Source: Allolobophora icterica
Taxonomy: Eukaryota > Annelida > Clitellata > Crassiclitellata > Lumbricidae
Assembly: GCA_963556255.1 (NCBI GenBank)
Contig: OY744608.1
Span: forward strand, 7,039,523-7,103,522
DNA length: 64,000 nt
Direction: 5' to 3'
Shown: positions 23,501 to 34,289 of the stretch, piece after piece
Numbering within the stretch: the first letter of the stretch is position 1
Layout: the number at the start of each line of letters is the position of its first letter
The notes under the pieces: generated by a model
The model's input: the letters and a program-made list of their open reading frames with translations, nothing else
Told to the model about the DNA's origin: nothing
Database searches by the model: none
Translations under genes and position numbers: made by a program

Positions 23501-24248
23501 GATTCTTGATTTTGGAAAGGGAACTTTATGGTTAGGAAAGCAGCAAATGGAAGTGCAATGTGTAAATCGCCCAAATCGAGCTGATGTGTTCAGTACGCAT
23601 TGTACGGAACTTATTCCAGAGAAGCGACCGTGCAGCAGTCAAGCGCCAGATACAGCTTTAATTAATGACCTTCCCTCGCCCACAGCTGTCCGTGAGCGAC
23701 GGAGACGAATGAATCGCAGACGAAGACTACAACGGAGACTCGCAGCTCTCAAGCCAGCTCAAGTTTCAAGCGCCGAGATCGCGACGATAAATCCTACTTC
23801 CCCCACACCAGATGTTAATCTTCAGCCAACCCTGGACGAGCAAACGGCCGAACCTGAGGTCGTGAGAAAGGGACGAGATGAAAATGCCTCGGAACAAGCA
23901 AATCCGCTGGGAAATATTTTAACAGTTTGGATAACTTTCCTGCTGGCTCTGTTGATGATGAACTGTAAACCAGCTAGTACTCGGAAACAAGTGAGCCGAG
24001 ACGAGACAAAGATAAAGGAAACAGACGAGCAATGTGCTGAAGGAGTCAACAGTGTTTGTAAGGGTGAGAATGAAGTCATTAAGGCTGCACTTAGCAAAGT
24101 GACTCAAACGCAATTAGCAGCAAACGAGAATCCTCAGACCTGGTATGCCCCGCCTTTCCCCGACAAGCAGTTTAAGTATGTTGAGTCAGAAGCAGAGATT
24201 TCTGATAAAAGGGCTATCGGTTGCGGAACTCCGCCAGAATTAGACTAA
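20505..24248 (+). CDS. Gag-protease polyprotein of an LTR retroelement (no RT)
   Basis: A 1247-residue frame from the ATG at 20505. Residues 1-600 are polar and low-complexity. About 616-800 form a Ty3/gypsy-type capsid region (LSTYDGLSSLDLFLTRFK, then an RFGTSSRTNYYQAQL block). A basic R/P-rich stretch follows with no zinc knuckle. About 915-1020 is a retropepsin: the active-site triad sits in LLDSGSRCSIV and a glycine-rich LIGSQWL follows. A basic tract and a single hydrophobic stretch (about 1138-1152, WITFLLALLMM) precede an acidic C-terminus. There is no reverse transcriptase, RNase H or integrase in this frame or in the 745 bp of element left after it. It resembles non-autonomous gag-only LTR elements that rely on a relative for pol. 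It is undisturbed by stops, so it is recent. Confidence 0.85.
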   Translation: MSRSSVSSLDRNSKDAGSESSDNEVGPNPPVMPRTPPEDPLSRIYEVVSHIASSLADVSVQQKSMDSRMMSIGHQQSALCESVEDLTKRLSTMEEVRSPIFGFKDPNYSLQVIADQSAATAKATQEHHPSSAFASTGASLDRGVLALDNNGLRRSERLREKQLRLGNVIAQNDYIAPRNTPESPPPALRYENQSRYIPQPELATQVCLERFNPSRFDDVVDNQMGGSTVAGRGAGFPSNRETVSWLPETTNFHTGGDDVGCRSPERTSCEQMVYGGEVNRGEEVRRSQNGNRRSLNRHNGGEHEEFMDTSIRRSDYDPSNGFVEPIQNHELNSGADVGSRNEYMRSVGRNKENFGNLANSDRFCNNDFGARMRPVLTELPVLHPERRQSAFQPVSRRDERPTQTEDRRNGDHRGPVPMQPNDVTYAPERGGDGCRVTDHRNRPAFLTVQEVEAGIFQPYVTSGADSRFQNPHPLQVTWEDQLPASLATVLQPNLRRPEPVRGEQLIYSSALGGCRTSVGMGPPYTERLPNGKEGSHLIYERRQEQPVAVMTSYDHVSLMNPATDVRDGPRPRGNDWTSQVLGNGHALYGNAVSRPEESDRHAPATESRSKGTISLSTYDGLSSLDLFLTRFKICRQHNNWSETSSWNHLVCALQNNAAAILTEWDASELSTVDKLIGRLEQRFGTSSRTNYYQAQLQQRTQAEGESFEALAASIRQLTSLAYRGMSSSHSDLLARKKFADALLDRKLAAQLSLYECDSLESSLAFSLRWQNMIALEKQRHRSRSPPHRRVNCIQNVEARTRRRQPKQWRDTNRRYPRNQSYFAPRPNGRVYVLENETPTGNQMEPAANPLSPRPPKRVQPLMDIITRRPPTHNHCQSSTKYRQEHDEHRPRLRKRWLRERRDDTEDKVCIEIGIFGKKVLSLLDSGSRCSIVPSHLINSKYMRPPRPEMSTASGEKLSTLGTAFIKCLVNDVLIDFPCVLSDQVSCVLIGSQWLHDNSAILDFGKGTLWLGKQQMEVQCVNRPNRADVFSTHCTELIPEKRPCSSQAPDTALINDLPSPTAVRERRRRMNRRRRLQRRLAALKPAQVSSAEIATINPTSPTPDVNLQPTLDEQTAEPEVVRKGRDENASEQANPLGNILTVWITFLLALLMMNCKPASTRKQVSRDETKIKETDEQCAEGVNSVCKGENEVIKAALSKVTQTQLAANENPQTWYAPPFPDKQFKYVESEAEISDKRAIGCGTPPELD

Positions 24249-24334
24249 AAGGAGTTACATAAAGGTAAAGGAAGAAAAGAGACACTCAAGTGACCGTGTC
24301 AAACGGCAATGTAAGAATTAGAGGTTTTGTTTAA
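24249..24334 (+). other. LTR element interior, left of the Kolobok-like insertion
   Basis: Untranslated interior sequence after the gag-protease stop. It ends at the TTAA target site (24331-24334) used by the nested transposon and resumes at 29548. Confidence 0.75.
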
Positions 24335-25083
24335 AGCCCTAGGTTTTAGGTTTGGCGGTTTCCCTCGTAGAATGAAGTGACCAACGACTGTAGGCGGTTC
24401 AAGTAAGCATCTGTCGGCCAATGGGCGTTGATTTCATTTTGGTTTACACATCTTACAAGCATAGGCTGCTGAATTTAATTATAATATTATGCATAGCCTA
24501 GGCAACATCGTCCGCTTTGTGGAATGGAGGCGAGGCGCAGGGACGGTCGGTCGATCGGTGGTAGCCCCCACCCTAGGCCCTTCACCCTCCCTCTGGCCTA
24601 CCCCGATCAATTGACCACTTGTATATATAACCGAGCTTTGGGTCGTAAACCTGTATATAAATGCCAGCTGTTGATGCTGTCACCGTTGCCTTATTATACC
24701 CGGAACACTAAAGACAATAAGCTGTATTTCATATTCTAAGAATTTGCACCAGTATCAGATGCTAATATACAGCCTAAGGAAGAGAGACTAGGTCACATGC
24801 CAAATTATGCTAATGAACTTAGGAAATGAACTTAGGAAATGTCCTTTCACAATTGAGTCTTGGTTTGCAGTACTCATTCTAGTTTGAATTTCGCTGCAGC
24901 AGAGTTGAGCTTCGTAATTTCTTCACTTCATAGCCATTTTAAATCGCATAGTCGATACAGCTTATATCTCGTGTCTGTATATTATATTATTATCTTATTT
25001 CAGTAGTGGACCTTATAGTAGTATAACATTGTATTTCGTTAGTGGACATATATTAGTATCATTATATCGAACTATTTCCAAAG

Positions 25084-26967
25084 ATGGATGGAGACTACGC
25101 TGTACCAACGACACCGACTTCAGGTGTTGCAGTTGGCAACATGCGAACATTTAAAAAACGGTTGTCTGATGGATCTACCAAGAGTTATAGCTACCCTTAC
25201 GTTTCTGTAAGGAAACATTTTGAATTAACTTTTACAACCGACAGTGATAAACTTAAATTTGAGCAAAAATGTGAGGACATTCGCTTGGCGTTGGGAGTAA
25301 AAAGTTTGAGAGAAGTTCTGGTGAAAGTCATAATGGATGTTGACACCAATAAGCTCTCTTCTGCAACTCAACATCCGCAGCAGACACTCACGATGTCTTC
25401 AGTCACGGAAGAAGTAAGTGAATCAACTTCACTGACTGATCCAGCATCTGTCACAGCAGCAATATCAGCAGCTCCAGCAACAGCTTTGGAGACTGCACAT
25501 GAGAATTTTGTTGGGCAGTGCTCCAGCATTGCCCAGTTGATCGACACAATCTCACAACATTCATCCACATGTGTGACGCCGTATTCAGTGAAGTCATGGA
25601 CACACAGTGGTCATGTGCTGTCGGTGGATATGGAGTGTGCGAAAAAACACTCCTTTCAGTGGAGTTCCTCATCCACAATAGACAGCGAGCGGAAGGAATT
25701 TGAAGTCAACCACCGAGTGATGTTGAGCTACCTGGCCTCTGGTATGACACCCATACAGTACGAGCGCTTTAGCGACTTCAGTCGGTTTGGACTATTGTCA
25801 GACCTTTTCCGCAGGAGGAATATGGTTACATTTAGTGCCATTTCTGAGAACCTGCGAAAGCAATCTATATTTGGCGCTAGAGCGCAGGAGTCTTCACTGT
25901 CGCCTGATGGAGCTATCTCTATAATGACTGACGCACGACATCATTGTAGACGAAATAGTTATCACACCGACCATGTTGCTATCGGGTTGAAAACTCACAA
26001 AGTCGTTGATATTCAACACATTAACGGGAATGATGATAACTGTTCACAGCGTCACGAGGCAGTGGGATTCGACAGGATGTACGAGAGCCTGGATCTCAGC
26101 AACATTAAAGTTGCCCATCATGTGCATGATCGAAACATGACAATCAACAAGCGCCTACGTGAGAGGAAGCAAGCCAGGAATTCCAATGACCGCTGGCACT
26201 GCACCCGTCCTATAACAGCCGGGGTGAAAAAAATTGGGCAAGGAGCACAAAAAAACATTGGAAAAACATGGCATCCCGAGCTTTCTGACAAGGGTGCTGC
26301 CATTCGAAACCACGTCTATTGGTGTATGGACAATTGCAATGGAGATGCCCAAACCCTGCGTAAGCTCATAGAATCATGCATCCCTCATTTTCAGAACAAC
26401 CACAGCAAGTGCCATGAAACTTCCCACTGCAAAGAGCCGGGGCATATGATTGAAGTTCGAATTGTTTCAAATGAGGCTGCAATTACAATGCTCCAGGACT
26501 TTCTTCGGTCGTTGGTAGTGTACAAGCACGCTGAAGATTATGTCAAAGGCCACGACACATTTTATGTGGAAAGTTTTAATAACGTTTGTCTGATCTATCT
26601 GGATAAACGGATACACTACGGGAATTTAATGTACGAGCTGCGGAGCAATCTGGCTGTCTTGGACTGGAACGAACACGTCGACAGACCATACACGTCTATA
26701 TGCACGACTGTTCGTTCGAAAAACCCACGTCGCCAAATCGGGAAAAAAGTGTATCGGCGCAAGACCTACGTATTTGTTGAGAACATTTGGAATTTGTACA
26801 TTGCCGTGTGGTCAGCATCTAAAGCAATATCGGAGTCTGTGACAGAAACTTCTGCAGATAAGGAGACCTGCCAGAGTGAAATCTCTTCGGACGAATCCGA
26901 TGACGACCAATTAGGAGACAGTGAGAGCTTTTCAAATGAAAGCAATGCACCCTACACAGTAGAATAA
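25084..26967 (+). CDS. Putative DDE-type transposase of the Kolobok-like element
   Basis: A 627-residue frame from ATG 25084 with no internal stop. Recognisable parts: an S/T-rich N-terminus, then a catalytic-like core with TDARHHCRRN (about 281), an HVHDRNMTINKRLRERK block (about 347), DRWHC and a VKKIG block (about 380), and a C/H cluster CHETSHCKEPGH (about 442). The acidic tail begins about 580. The order 'DxR…VV…D-R-x6-R…WH…KK' matches a widespread family of uncharacterised animal transposon proteins. The two Asp residues at about 282 and 349 are the candidate metal ligands; the third acidic residue is not certain. Start chosen as the first ATG, about 430 bp inside the left terminal repeat. 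It could still be active. Confidence 0.75.
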   Translation: MDGDYAVPTTPTSGVAVGNMRTFKKRLSDGSTKSYSYPYVSVRKHFELTFTTDSDKLKFEQKCEDIRLALGVKSLREVLVKVIMDVDTNKLSSATQHPQQTLTMSSVTEEVSESTSLTDPASVTAAISAAPATALETAHENFVGQCSSIAQLIDTISQHSSTCVTPYSVKSWTHSGHVLSVDMECAKKHSFQWSSSSTIDSERKEFEVNHRVMLSYLASGMTPIQYERFSDFSRFGLLSDLFRRRNMVTFSAISENLRKQSIFGARAQESSLSPDGAISIMTDARHHCRRNSYHTDHVAIGLKTHKVVDIQHINGNDDNCSQRHEAVGFDRMYESLDLSNIKVAHHVHDRNMTINKRLRERKQARNSNDRWHCTRPITAGVKKIGQGAQKNIGKTWHPELSDKGAAIRNHVYWCMDNCNGDAQTLRKLIESCIPHFQNNHSKCHETSHCKEPGHMIEVRIVSNEAAITMLQDFLRSLVVYKHAEDYVKGHDTFYVESFNNVCLIYLDKRIHYGNLMYELRSNLAVLDWNEHVDRPYTSICTTVRSKNPRRQIGKKVYRRKTYVFVENIWNLYIAVWSASKAISESVTETSADKETCQSEISSDESDDDQLGDSESFSNESNAPYTVE

Positions 26968-27139
26968 CCGTAAGAGCTGTGACAATATTGTATGATACAC
27001 TAAAATCAAACATATCAGTGCTACATAACCATCAACCGTCATTACACATAACCACCTTAGCATTCTGCTGTCTACTCTGCTTGACCTCCCCGGATTTTGG
27101 CCTGGCATAGGACAGAGAGATGTGTGGCAGAGCTGATGT

Positions 27140-27510
27140 GTGGCAGAGCTGACTGCTATCACACGCGTCCACAGGTGGCGGATAGTGGAACGACCTCTAG
27201 AAATAGAGGTCAGCTGCGAAATAAGCAGGGTTATATCTGACGAATAAGCAGTCGCGGACCAACAGCGGCAAGGCTAGTAGGGCACACTGTAGAAAAAGAG
27301 TGGCATTTTGCTTGACAACTAAAAGCTGCAAATATCCAATAACAGCCTTGTGACATGGGAGCACATGACTCAATTTAAATAAGCCTGATGACCCTCTGCC
27401 TAGCGGGCATGTGTTCATCACCAAGACTAGGTCCACAGCGGAAAACTGTGGTTGATGCCACGAAGGGCATCCGATCTGTAACAAGATGCTCCAATCTGTA
27501 TAAAAATGAA
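27140..27510 (+). repeat. Dispersed repeat, copy 2 (inside Kolobok-like element)
   Basis: Matches 15955-16335 over its length, including CACGCGTCCACAGGTGGCGG and GAAGGGCATCCGATC. It lies between the two convergent genes of the transposon, probably as a later insertion. Its presence there and outside the transposon shows it is an independent mobile family. Confidence 0.78.
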
Positions 27511-27887
27511 TCTGTGGCTTACCCCCCCTCAACGAGGTCCTAATCCAAGCAAGAAAAAAAGAAGATTGAACGGACAAGGGACTGTGGCCATTGCAAAATT
27601 GATTTGACATAGCACTTATGAAAAACCTAGTCTCCGTAACGTGGTTTTCGTGTGGCGCCGAGCAATTGAGGGCAATTCAGGTTTAAATCCACCTCTGAGT
27701 AGGAATCTTGAAGAGGCGCTATATAAATTTAAAATGGGGGAATGTTATGTTACATTGAATCATAGCTATGACAGGTGTACATAAGCAGCTCACAATCGAT
27801 AAAATTCTGCTTTATGTCAGAAAGTAAGTGTACAATAAAAATCTCTCTGTCTAAACAAAGTCCGGCGAATTATCCAAAGTATCAATG

Positions 27888-28360
27888 TTACTCCCACTTG
27901 TGGCCCATGTAAGGCGTGCCTGTTGGATTCGGATACAACGATCTCACTTTTCGCACTACGCAATCTGGCATTATTTCCCGCATGTGAAGTACACCGTTCG
28001 ATTCCGTTAGTTTCTTGGCCAGATATAATGGGCTCGTCCACCCACCCAAGTTGCAAATGATCTTCCAATATTTTCCATAAATTACTCTTCGTATTGGACT
28101 GTTAGCTGCATGCGCTGCTTGTCCTCCGCCAAGCCAACCTGGAGATGCAGAACCCACGCACGGAGAGAGAAAACAAAGAGGACAGGCGCCTTCCGATTGA
28201 TGATTTTCACCCTGCAGCTGCAAATGATCAGCTGACACTTGAATGTCATGACTGTTTTGAGCCTCAATTTCTGACTCTGTACTATTTCCATTGGACGCGA
28301 CCAAGACCTCCTTCGAAGCGGCATCCATACAAGATTTTCTTCTCTTTGGTGGTTCCAACT
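27888..28360 (-). CDS. Accessory ORF of the Kolobok-like element (probable exon)
   Basis: About 157 codons on the minus strand, convergent with the transposase. The frame has no ATG at its start; it begins right after TTCCAATTGCAG, a good acceptor, so this looks like the last exon of a spliced gene. The protein starts with a nuclear-localisation-like PPKRRKSC. It then has a C-x2-C pair (CPLCFLSPC), then WLGGGQAAH, NSPIRRVIYGKYWK and a conserved-looking end, MPDCVVRKVRSLYPNPTG. I recall similar proteins beside transposases of this type in other animals, but their function is not known to me. A candidate first exon is at 28853-28971. Confidence 0.6.
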
Positions 28361-28795
28361 CTGCAATTGGAACAAAGGCAGTTTCGATTGGTTGGAGATA
28401 TATTTATAATGTCATCAACATACAATTAGCTCTTTCGACTTGACTTGAACGACAGCTTAGCTGGGTTATGCATATGTTTATTGTCTTATTACATATCGTA
28501 ATAATAATAATCATGGTAATTTTAATAATTACATTTTTAATTGGCCATTTATTATCATTACTGCTGTTACTGCTGTTCACATCAGTTGTCATTATACTAA
28601 CATTGCTGATGTTATTATTACTATGTATTTCTATAGCATGGTTTGAGCTAAATATTTGCAAGGATAATAAATGCAATTTAATTTAATATTTATAAATCTT
28701 AGTTCAATCTTATTTGCGCACGTATAGCGCTACCTGAAGAACAATAGGGCCTACTTGTACAGGGTTCACCACACAAAACAATTTATACAATTTCA

Positions 28796-28796
<1 letters not shown>

Positions 28797-28852
<56 letters not shown>
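28797..28852. repeat. (TA)n microsatellite
   Basis: About 28 TA dinucleotides, inside the Kolobok-like element and directly against the candidate exon. Confidence 0.97.
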
Positions 28853-28855
<3 letters not shown>

Positions 28856-28971
28856 GCATCGTCTTCATAATTACCAATTTTTTCAAAATTCCAGTTGTTG
28901 TGAGCAAAAAATGCCCGTATGGCTTCCTCTTGATCGCCATCTACCACAATAGTAAGTTCGTATTTGTTCAT
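28853..28971 (-). CDS. Candidate first exon of the accessory gene
   Basis: A minus-strand ATG (28971-28969) opens MNKYELTIVVDGDQEEAIRA followed by FFAHNNWNFEKIG, after which the frame runs into a (TA)n microsatellite. The wording is protein-like rather than random, and the strand and order fit the ORF at 27888-28360. The donor and the intron phase do not resolve cleanly, possibly because the microsatellite expanded over the junction. Confidence 0.4.
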
Positions 28972-29551
28972 GGCAATCTAATCGCATATAGAAACTACAG
29001 ACTTGTTTCTCAACCCTGTAAGTATCTTCATAGCAATGAACTCCATAGTAATATGAGTGTATGGGGGGGTAAATTTGGATAATTGGAACAACTTGTATAC
29101 ATTCTAGAAGTACAGGTATGACCTCTAGCCAGCTTACCTGGCTTTCGTATACACAAATTAGTCGACCCACAGCTCGGTTATATATATACAAGTGGTCAAT
29201 TGATCGAGGTAGGGCCTGTACGGGGTATGCCCTGTCGGGTCTAGTCTGCCCTAGCGATGCATCTCCATCCATCCGTCCGACCGCTAGAGGGCCAGAGGGA
29301 GGGTGAAGGGCCTAGGGTGGGGGCTACCACCGATCGACCGACCGTCCCTGCGCCTCGCCTCCATTCCACAAAGCGGACGATGTTGCCTAGGCTATGCATA
29401 TAATTAAATTCAGCAGCCTATGCTTGTAAGATGTGTAAACCAAAATGAAATCAACGCCCATTGGCCGACAGATGCTTACTTGAACCGCCTACAGTCGTTG
29501 GTCACTTCATTCTACGAGGGAAACCGCCAAACCTAAAACCTAGGGCTTTAA

Positions 29552-30213
29552 GGAACAGATGCTACTGAGTAAGGTAATTAGCGAGTTATAAGATGTGCAA
29601 TTAAGTAGAAGCAATTAAGCCTAGGGCTATGAATACGAGAAGCAAGCCGCATACGAATCAGATAATGACTGATGTGCGTGAGAATTATTGTGAATCAAGT
29701 AATGTACTAGGCTAAGAGTAAGAGAGATAGGCCTAAGGATATATAATAAGATGGCTATAAGAGCAATATAGAGTTGTAACATGGGACGTCATAAATGATA
29801 AGTAGGCCTATGGGACAATAAGCAAGTGTTGGTCCGCGAACGGAAGAAGTATGAACTGATTAAGAGACACGACAAGCTGAGGAGGAAGCAGAATTCAGGC
29901 AAGAGAACGAGACTATTACAGATTTTTCGTAGAGCGTATATTTTAGTTATTCATGTACTCACTCCGTAGATCTAGGCATGACATTATAGATTGTCAGTAG
30001 GATATGTAGCACACGCAGCCACTTTTCGGCGGAGTAATTAAGATTTTTTGTAGAGCTTTAGAATCCACACGGTATGTGAACAATATTGCTATGATCAAAC
30101 AGTATTAGTGAACCGTGAGAAGAATGTAACAGGACAGTCTGGTTAAAGGAATTATATGTCGATAATCTTACTAGCAGATGCGGCGCATCAGCTGAAGAGG
30201 TGGTGGTAGGCTG
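29552..30213 (+). other. LTR element interior, right of the Kolobok-like insertion
   Basis: The host LTR element resumes here. There is no coding frame. It ends with a purine-rich GAAGAGGTGGTGGTAGG, a plausible polypurine tract, one to two bases before the second LTR copy at 30214. Confidence 0.7.
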
Positions 30214-32502
30214 TGTAAGAACATAGAATATTCTCACATGGGAAAGGATTTAAAATTTTTAAAATGCAATATTCCTCTTTAATAAATATTATAAAGTAAT
30301 CACAAATATTAGAACCAGGGTGTGAGGCGGCTGCGCGATGTGCGTGGGCAGAACTAGCGGTTCAGGAGAGAGAGATACGATTGGCTAGCCTATTTCAGAT
30401 ACGACGTCCGTCAAGTCCACGTATGATGGTTTCACGGGGCAGCTGCCACCGATAATTAACATGCAAAAGAGATGCAGGGGAAGTTACTTGGACCGCCCAT
30501 CCAGGGTAAGGCACCGCGGCCGGCGAGGGTTACAGACAGCTGTCGATCGCTGTTTAGGCACGCTTAAGGTAAACAAGAGGTAATGATAATGGTCAGCCTA
30601 TCAAGTAGAAGGGGTGGGACGGTCAACTAAACGGTCGAACACTTAATCGGGCCAGAGAGGAGCTAAATAAAAATAGCTCTGATTGGACAGCAAGAAGTCC
30701 GTCTACAGAAACACTTTAGAAGATTTTACTATAAAAACTCATGCAAGGAGAAATAAGTCAGTCTGCGGCGGAGAAGAATCACGGAGAACCTCAACGGACG
30801 AAGAAGGAAGAAATCAACGGACGGAGAAGAACTAACGAGTTCACTCCAAATGCTACGAGAGTCGGACGCAGAGGACCTCGAGCAACTGAGCAGAGCCAAC
30901 ACGAAGCTCACTCAACCTGACTTAAACGAGTCTGCTGCGGAGGAGAATCAACCACGGAACAAGCTCAAGGACGGAAGGAGAACCTCTACCGGGAAAAGGA
31001 AGCGGACGCCGAAGGACGCGAGCAACTGAGCAGAGCCAACACGAAGCTCACTCAACCTGATACTAGAGAAGACTGGAAGAATCTACAGCCGAAGGCGATA
31101 GACGTCTACGTAGCAGAACCTTTGGACGTTCACTACAGACGAGGATCGACGGCGCCTCCTGTCGACGGCGTCAGGAAGCTTCCGGTACAGAGAGACGAGC
31201 ATTCATCCGCGTTGACGAGACCAGACAATTCATCTGGAGACGATCAATTCATCCGTGCTGAGACGAGAACGAGTCCATTCATCCGCGTTGACGAGACCAG
31301 ACAATTCATCTGGAGACGATCAATTCATCCGCGCTGACGAGACGAGACAATTTATCCGTTGCAGAGAGACGAGTCAATTCATCCGCGCTGACGAGACCAG
31401 ACGATTCTTCCGTTGCAGACGAGACCAGACAATTCATCCGTTGCAGAGTACGAGACGATTCATCCGTTGCTGACGAGACGAGACAATTCATCCGTTGCAG
31501 AGAGACGAGTCAATTCATCCGTTGCAGAGTACGAGACAATTCATCCGCGCTGACGAGACGAGACAATTCATCCGTTGCAGAGAGAGGAGTCAATTCATCC
31601 GTTGCTGACGAGACGAGACAATTCATCCGTTGCAGACGAGACGAGACAATTCATCCGTTGCTCTGACGATCCATTCATCATTCTGACGAGACGAGACGGT
31701 TAATTCATCCACAGCTCTCGGGACGTGCATTTTTCCGAGACGTATCATTCAACAGTCCAGCCACCATTCAGTCTATACCTTCATTCATCTGCCGCTTCAG
31801 CGAGTGAGTCACCTAAACGACTCCTATCAAGCCTGGAAACCCTGCGTCTGTCTTCATCGTGAGCGAATTCCGATTCATAGCTTCCAAACCGTTACGTAAG
31901 TCGTATTCGTAATATCTGATCTGCTAAAGTCGTCAACACGTCCACAAGGCCGCCATTGTGACCTACATCGCGTATCTACGTCTGCATTTCTGTCCATCCA
32001 GGGCCGACGAGCGAACGGCCTACGCGAAGCAACTCGAGCGACGTCTAGCGGTAACCCCTCTCCACAGTCACCGACGACAGCGACGCCTAGCGGTAGTCTG
32101 TGTATGCGTCTGCGATTGGTGAATAACCCCTCCTCCACACGAGCCCGGCACCTCGATTGCATTACCAATCAATCTGATCACTGCGGTATATAGATGTCTG
32201 TAGCAATTAAACTCCACCTAATTAGTGAATAAAAGAGTATATTGAAAAGCGAGCCAACGTGGAATTCACTGCAGCTCGAAGATTATAGAAATTGGGCCAT
32301 ATTCAAATTCTAAATCCTATATTTATAAAACCGAAGCTGTCTGATCGCATAAAAGCTCATTCTTAGTGTAAGAACAGACCTTCCTCCCACACTTAATTAA
32401 GTAAGACAATACTGGACCAATTAGTTCTTTCTAGCGTATGTTTGTCGTGAATAAAAGTATAATCACATAAGACGCAGAGCCTTATCTTAATTGGATCTAA
32501 AC
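30214..32502 (+). mobile_element. Second LTR copy and leader of the gag-protease element
   Basis: Repeats 18216-20504 at an offset of 11,998 bp with no difference noticed, including the minisatellite (31193-31698). Placed after the polypurine-like tract, it serves as 3' LTR. Because leader and gag sequence follow it, it is also the 5' LTR of a second, broken copy: an LTR-interior-LTR-interior tandem. Confidence 0.8.
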
Positions 32503-33264
32503 ATGTCTCGCAGCAGCGTGAGCTCTTTAGATAGAAATAGCAAGGATGCGGGTAGTGAAAGTAGTGACAACGAGGTAGGCCCCAATCCACCTGTGATGCC
32601 ACGGACACCTCCAGAAGACCCGTTGTCCCGCATCTATGAGGTGGTGAGTCATATAGCCTCTAGTTTAGCGGATGTGTCTGTACAACAGAAGTCCATGGAT
32701 TCTAGGATGATGTCTATAGGCCATCAGCAATCGGCCCTTTGCGAGTCAGTAGAGGACTTGACAAAGCGATTGAGCACAATGGAAGAAGTAAGAAGTCCCA
32801 TTTTTGGTTTTAAGGACCCTAATTACTCACTCCAAGTAATTGCAGACCAATCGGCTGCCACGGCCAAAGCCACTCAGGAACACCACCCCTCGTCTGCCTT
32901 TGCGAGTACAGGTGCAAGCCTGGATAGAGGAGTTCTCGCATTGGACAATAACGGCCTTAGAAGGAGCGAAAGATTACGAGAAAAGCAATTAAGGCTTGGT
33001 AACGTGATAGCCCAGAATGATTATATAGCGCCTAGAAATACTCCCGAATCACCCCCTCCGGCTCTGAGGTATGAGAATCAATCAAGATACATTCCCCAAC
33101 CTGAATTAGCAACTCAGGTGTGTCTTGAGAGATTCAATCCATCTAGGTTCGATGACGTCGTGGACAACCAAATGGGCGGAAGTACGGTAGCAGGACGGGG
33201 AGCTGGCTTCCCTTCCAACAGGGAGACAGTGTCCTGGCTACCGGAAACAACAAACTTCCACACT
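32503..33264 (+). pseudogene. Truncated gag N-terminus of the tandem copy
   Basis: Repeats the first 254 codons of the gag-protease frame at 20505 without change, then stops abruptly at 33264 (…ACTTCCACACT), where a non-LTR fragment begins. No capsid or protease is left. Confidence 0.85.
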
Positions 33265-33660
33265 TTGTCATAGCACTGGAAACATATTCTTTATTATCAT
33301 CATTACAATAACTCCCTACAATACTCCCAACCACAGTACCTTCGAGAACGCTTCACCATCCAGCCAACCCGCTTCTACCCAATTTGCCTCCTATCTCGCT
33401 CTTTCCCGTCCCCCATTCACTACTAGCCTCAAGTTCTCCAACTGATCCATATTCCACACTGCACCTCAACTCTGGGACGAAATTCCTCTGAATTCCGCAC
33501 ATTCTCGGTTCCTCCACCAATACTGCCACACACTTACCACATCATCTGCCTCAGGCTTCTCTACTTATGACCCCACAGACTTGCCACTCCAAACTTAAGT
33601 GTCACCTTTTTAAGAATTCCTACCCTAATCCACCCGATCCTCCGCCTTCCTAGCTTTCTC
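33265..33660 (+). mobile_element. L2/CR1-like RT tail fragment
   Basis: In broken frames on the plus strand this reads PQLWDEIPLNSA, then after stops a region like 15600-15905 read from the other strand, ending CTACCCTAATCCACCCGATCC. The 5' junction coincides with the end of the truncated gag copy, so a truncated retroposon probably inserted there or ended up there by deletion. Confidence 0.6.
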
Positions 33661-34081
33661 GTCCTCAACGAAACCAGCCAAAATAGCCACTCTGCCTCCT
33701 CTCTCTGGTCTCTTTGGCAACCGGACTCGGACATCTTTCTCTGGACATCCCCTTTGATACGACGCTCGTGAATAAGCTGGTGACCTGCGCTTACCTTTAG
33801 AGTAGCGCTTTAGAAATTTGGAGATTACGATTACGAATAAACAATTACGAGATCTTATTTCACATTCGAGCATAGAAGTTGGAAAAGTGATCCGTTTGTT
33901 TATGGCATTCAAGATCTGTCCTGTGTCAAGTGGCCTGGACCGGTGGCGTCTACCAATGAGGGAGGTTGGGAGAGCAATCTCCCAAGGTTGCCAGAAATGG
34001 AGGTTACCATGCATGATGGCCAGCAGTGGTTGTGGGTTGGTTTGCCATGCATTATCCTGATGTACGTATATAATACTCAAG
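33661..34081. other. No recognised feature
   Basis: Mixed sequence between the retroposon fragment and the TAATA array. Short open frames only, with no recognisable domain. Confidence 0.45.
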
Positions 34082-34285
34082 AATAATATAATATAATAAA
34101 TATAATATAATATAATATAATATAATATAATATAATATAATATAATATAATATAATATAATATAATAATATAATAATATATAATATAATATAATATAATA
34201 TAATATAATATAATATAATATAATATAATATAATATAATATAATATAATAAAATAACTATATAATATAATAACTATATAATCAGT
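34082..34285. repeat. (TAATA)n microsatellite, left part
   Basis: Long pentanucleotide array with a few interruptions. The same array resumes at 35941 after the non-LTR element, so the retroposon inserted into it. Confidence 0.95.
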
Positions 34286-34289
34286 AACT

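Larger units (their letters stand above)
24335..29547 (+). mobile_element. Kolobok-like DNA transposon, 5.2 kb, TTAA target duplication
   Basis: The terminal inverted repeats are long: 24335 to about 24652 against about 29161 to 29547. The outer end is AGCCCTAGGTTTTAGGTTTG; the right repeat carries about 80 bp missing from the left. TTAA flanks both sides (24331-24334, 29548-29551). The element sits inside the LTR element, whose sequence continues on either side. It carries a transposase-like gene on the plus strand and a second gene on the minus strand. TTAA duplications are known for piggyBac and Kolobok; the protein is not piggyBac-like, so Kolobok is the best fit, though I cannot test it by alignment. 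Confidence 0.8.

Noticed and set aside
28468..28686. Plus-strand frame rich in I/L/V that looks like a membrane protein
   Set aside because: AT-rich low-complexity sequence inside a transposon; no start context and no conserved motif.
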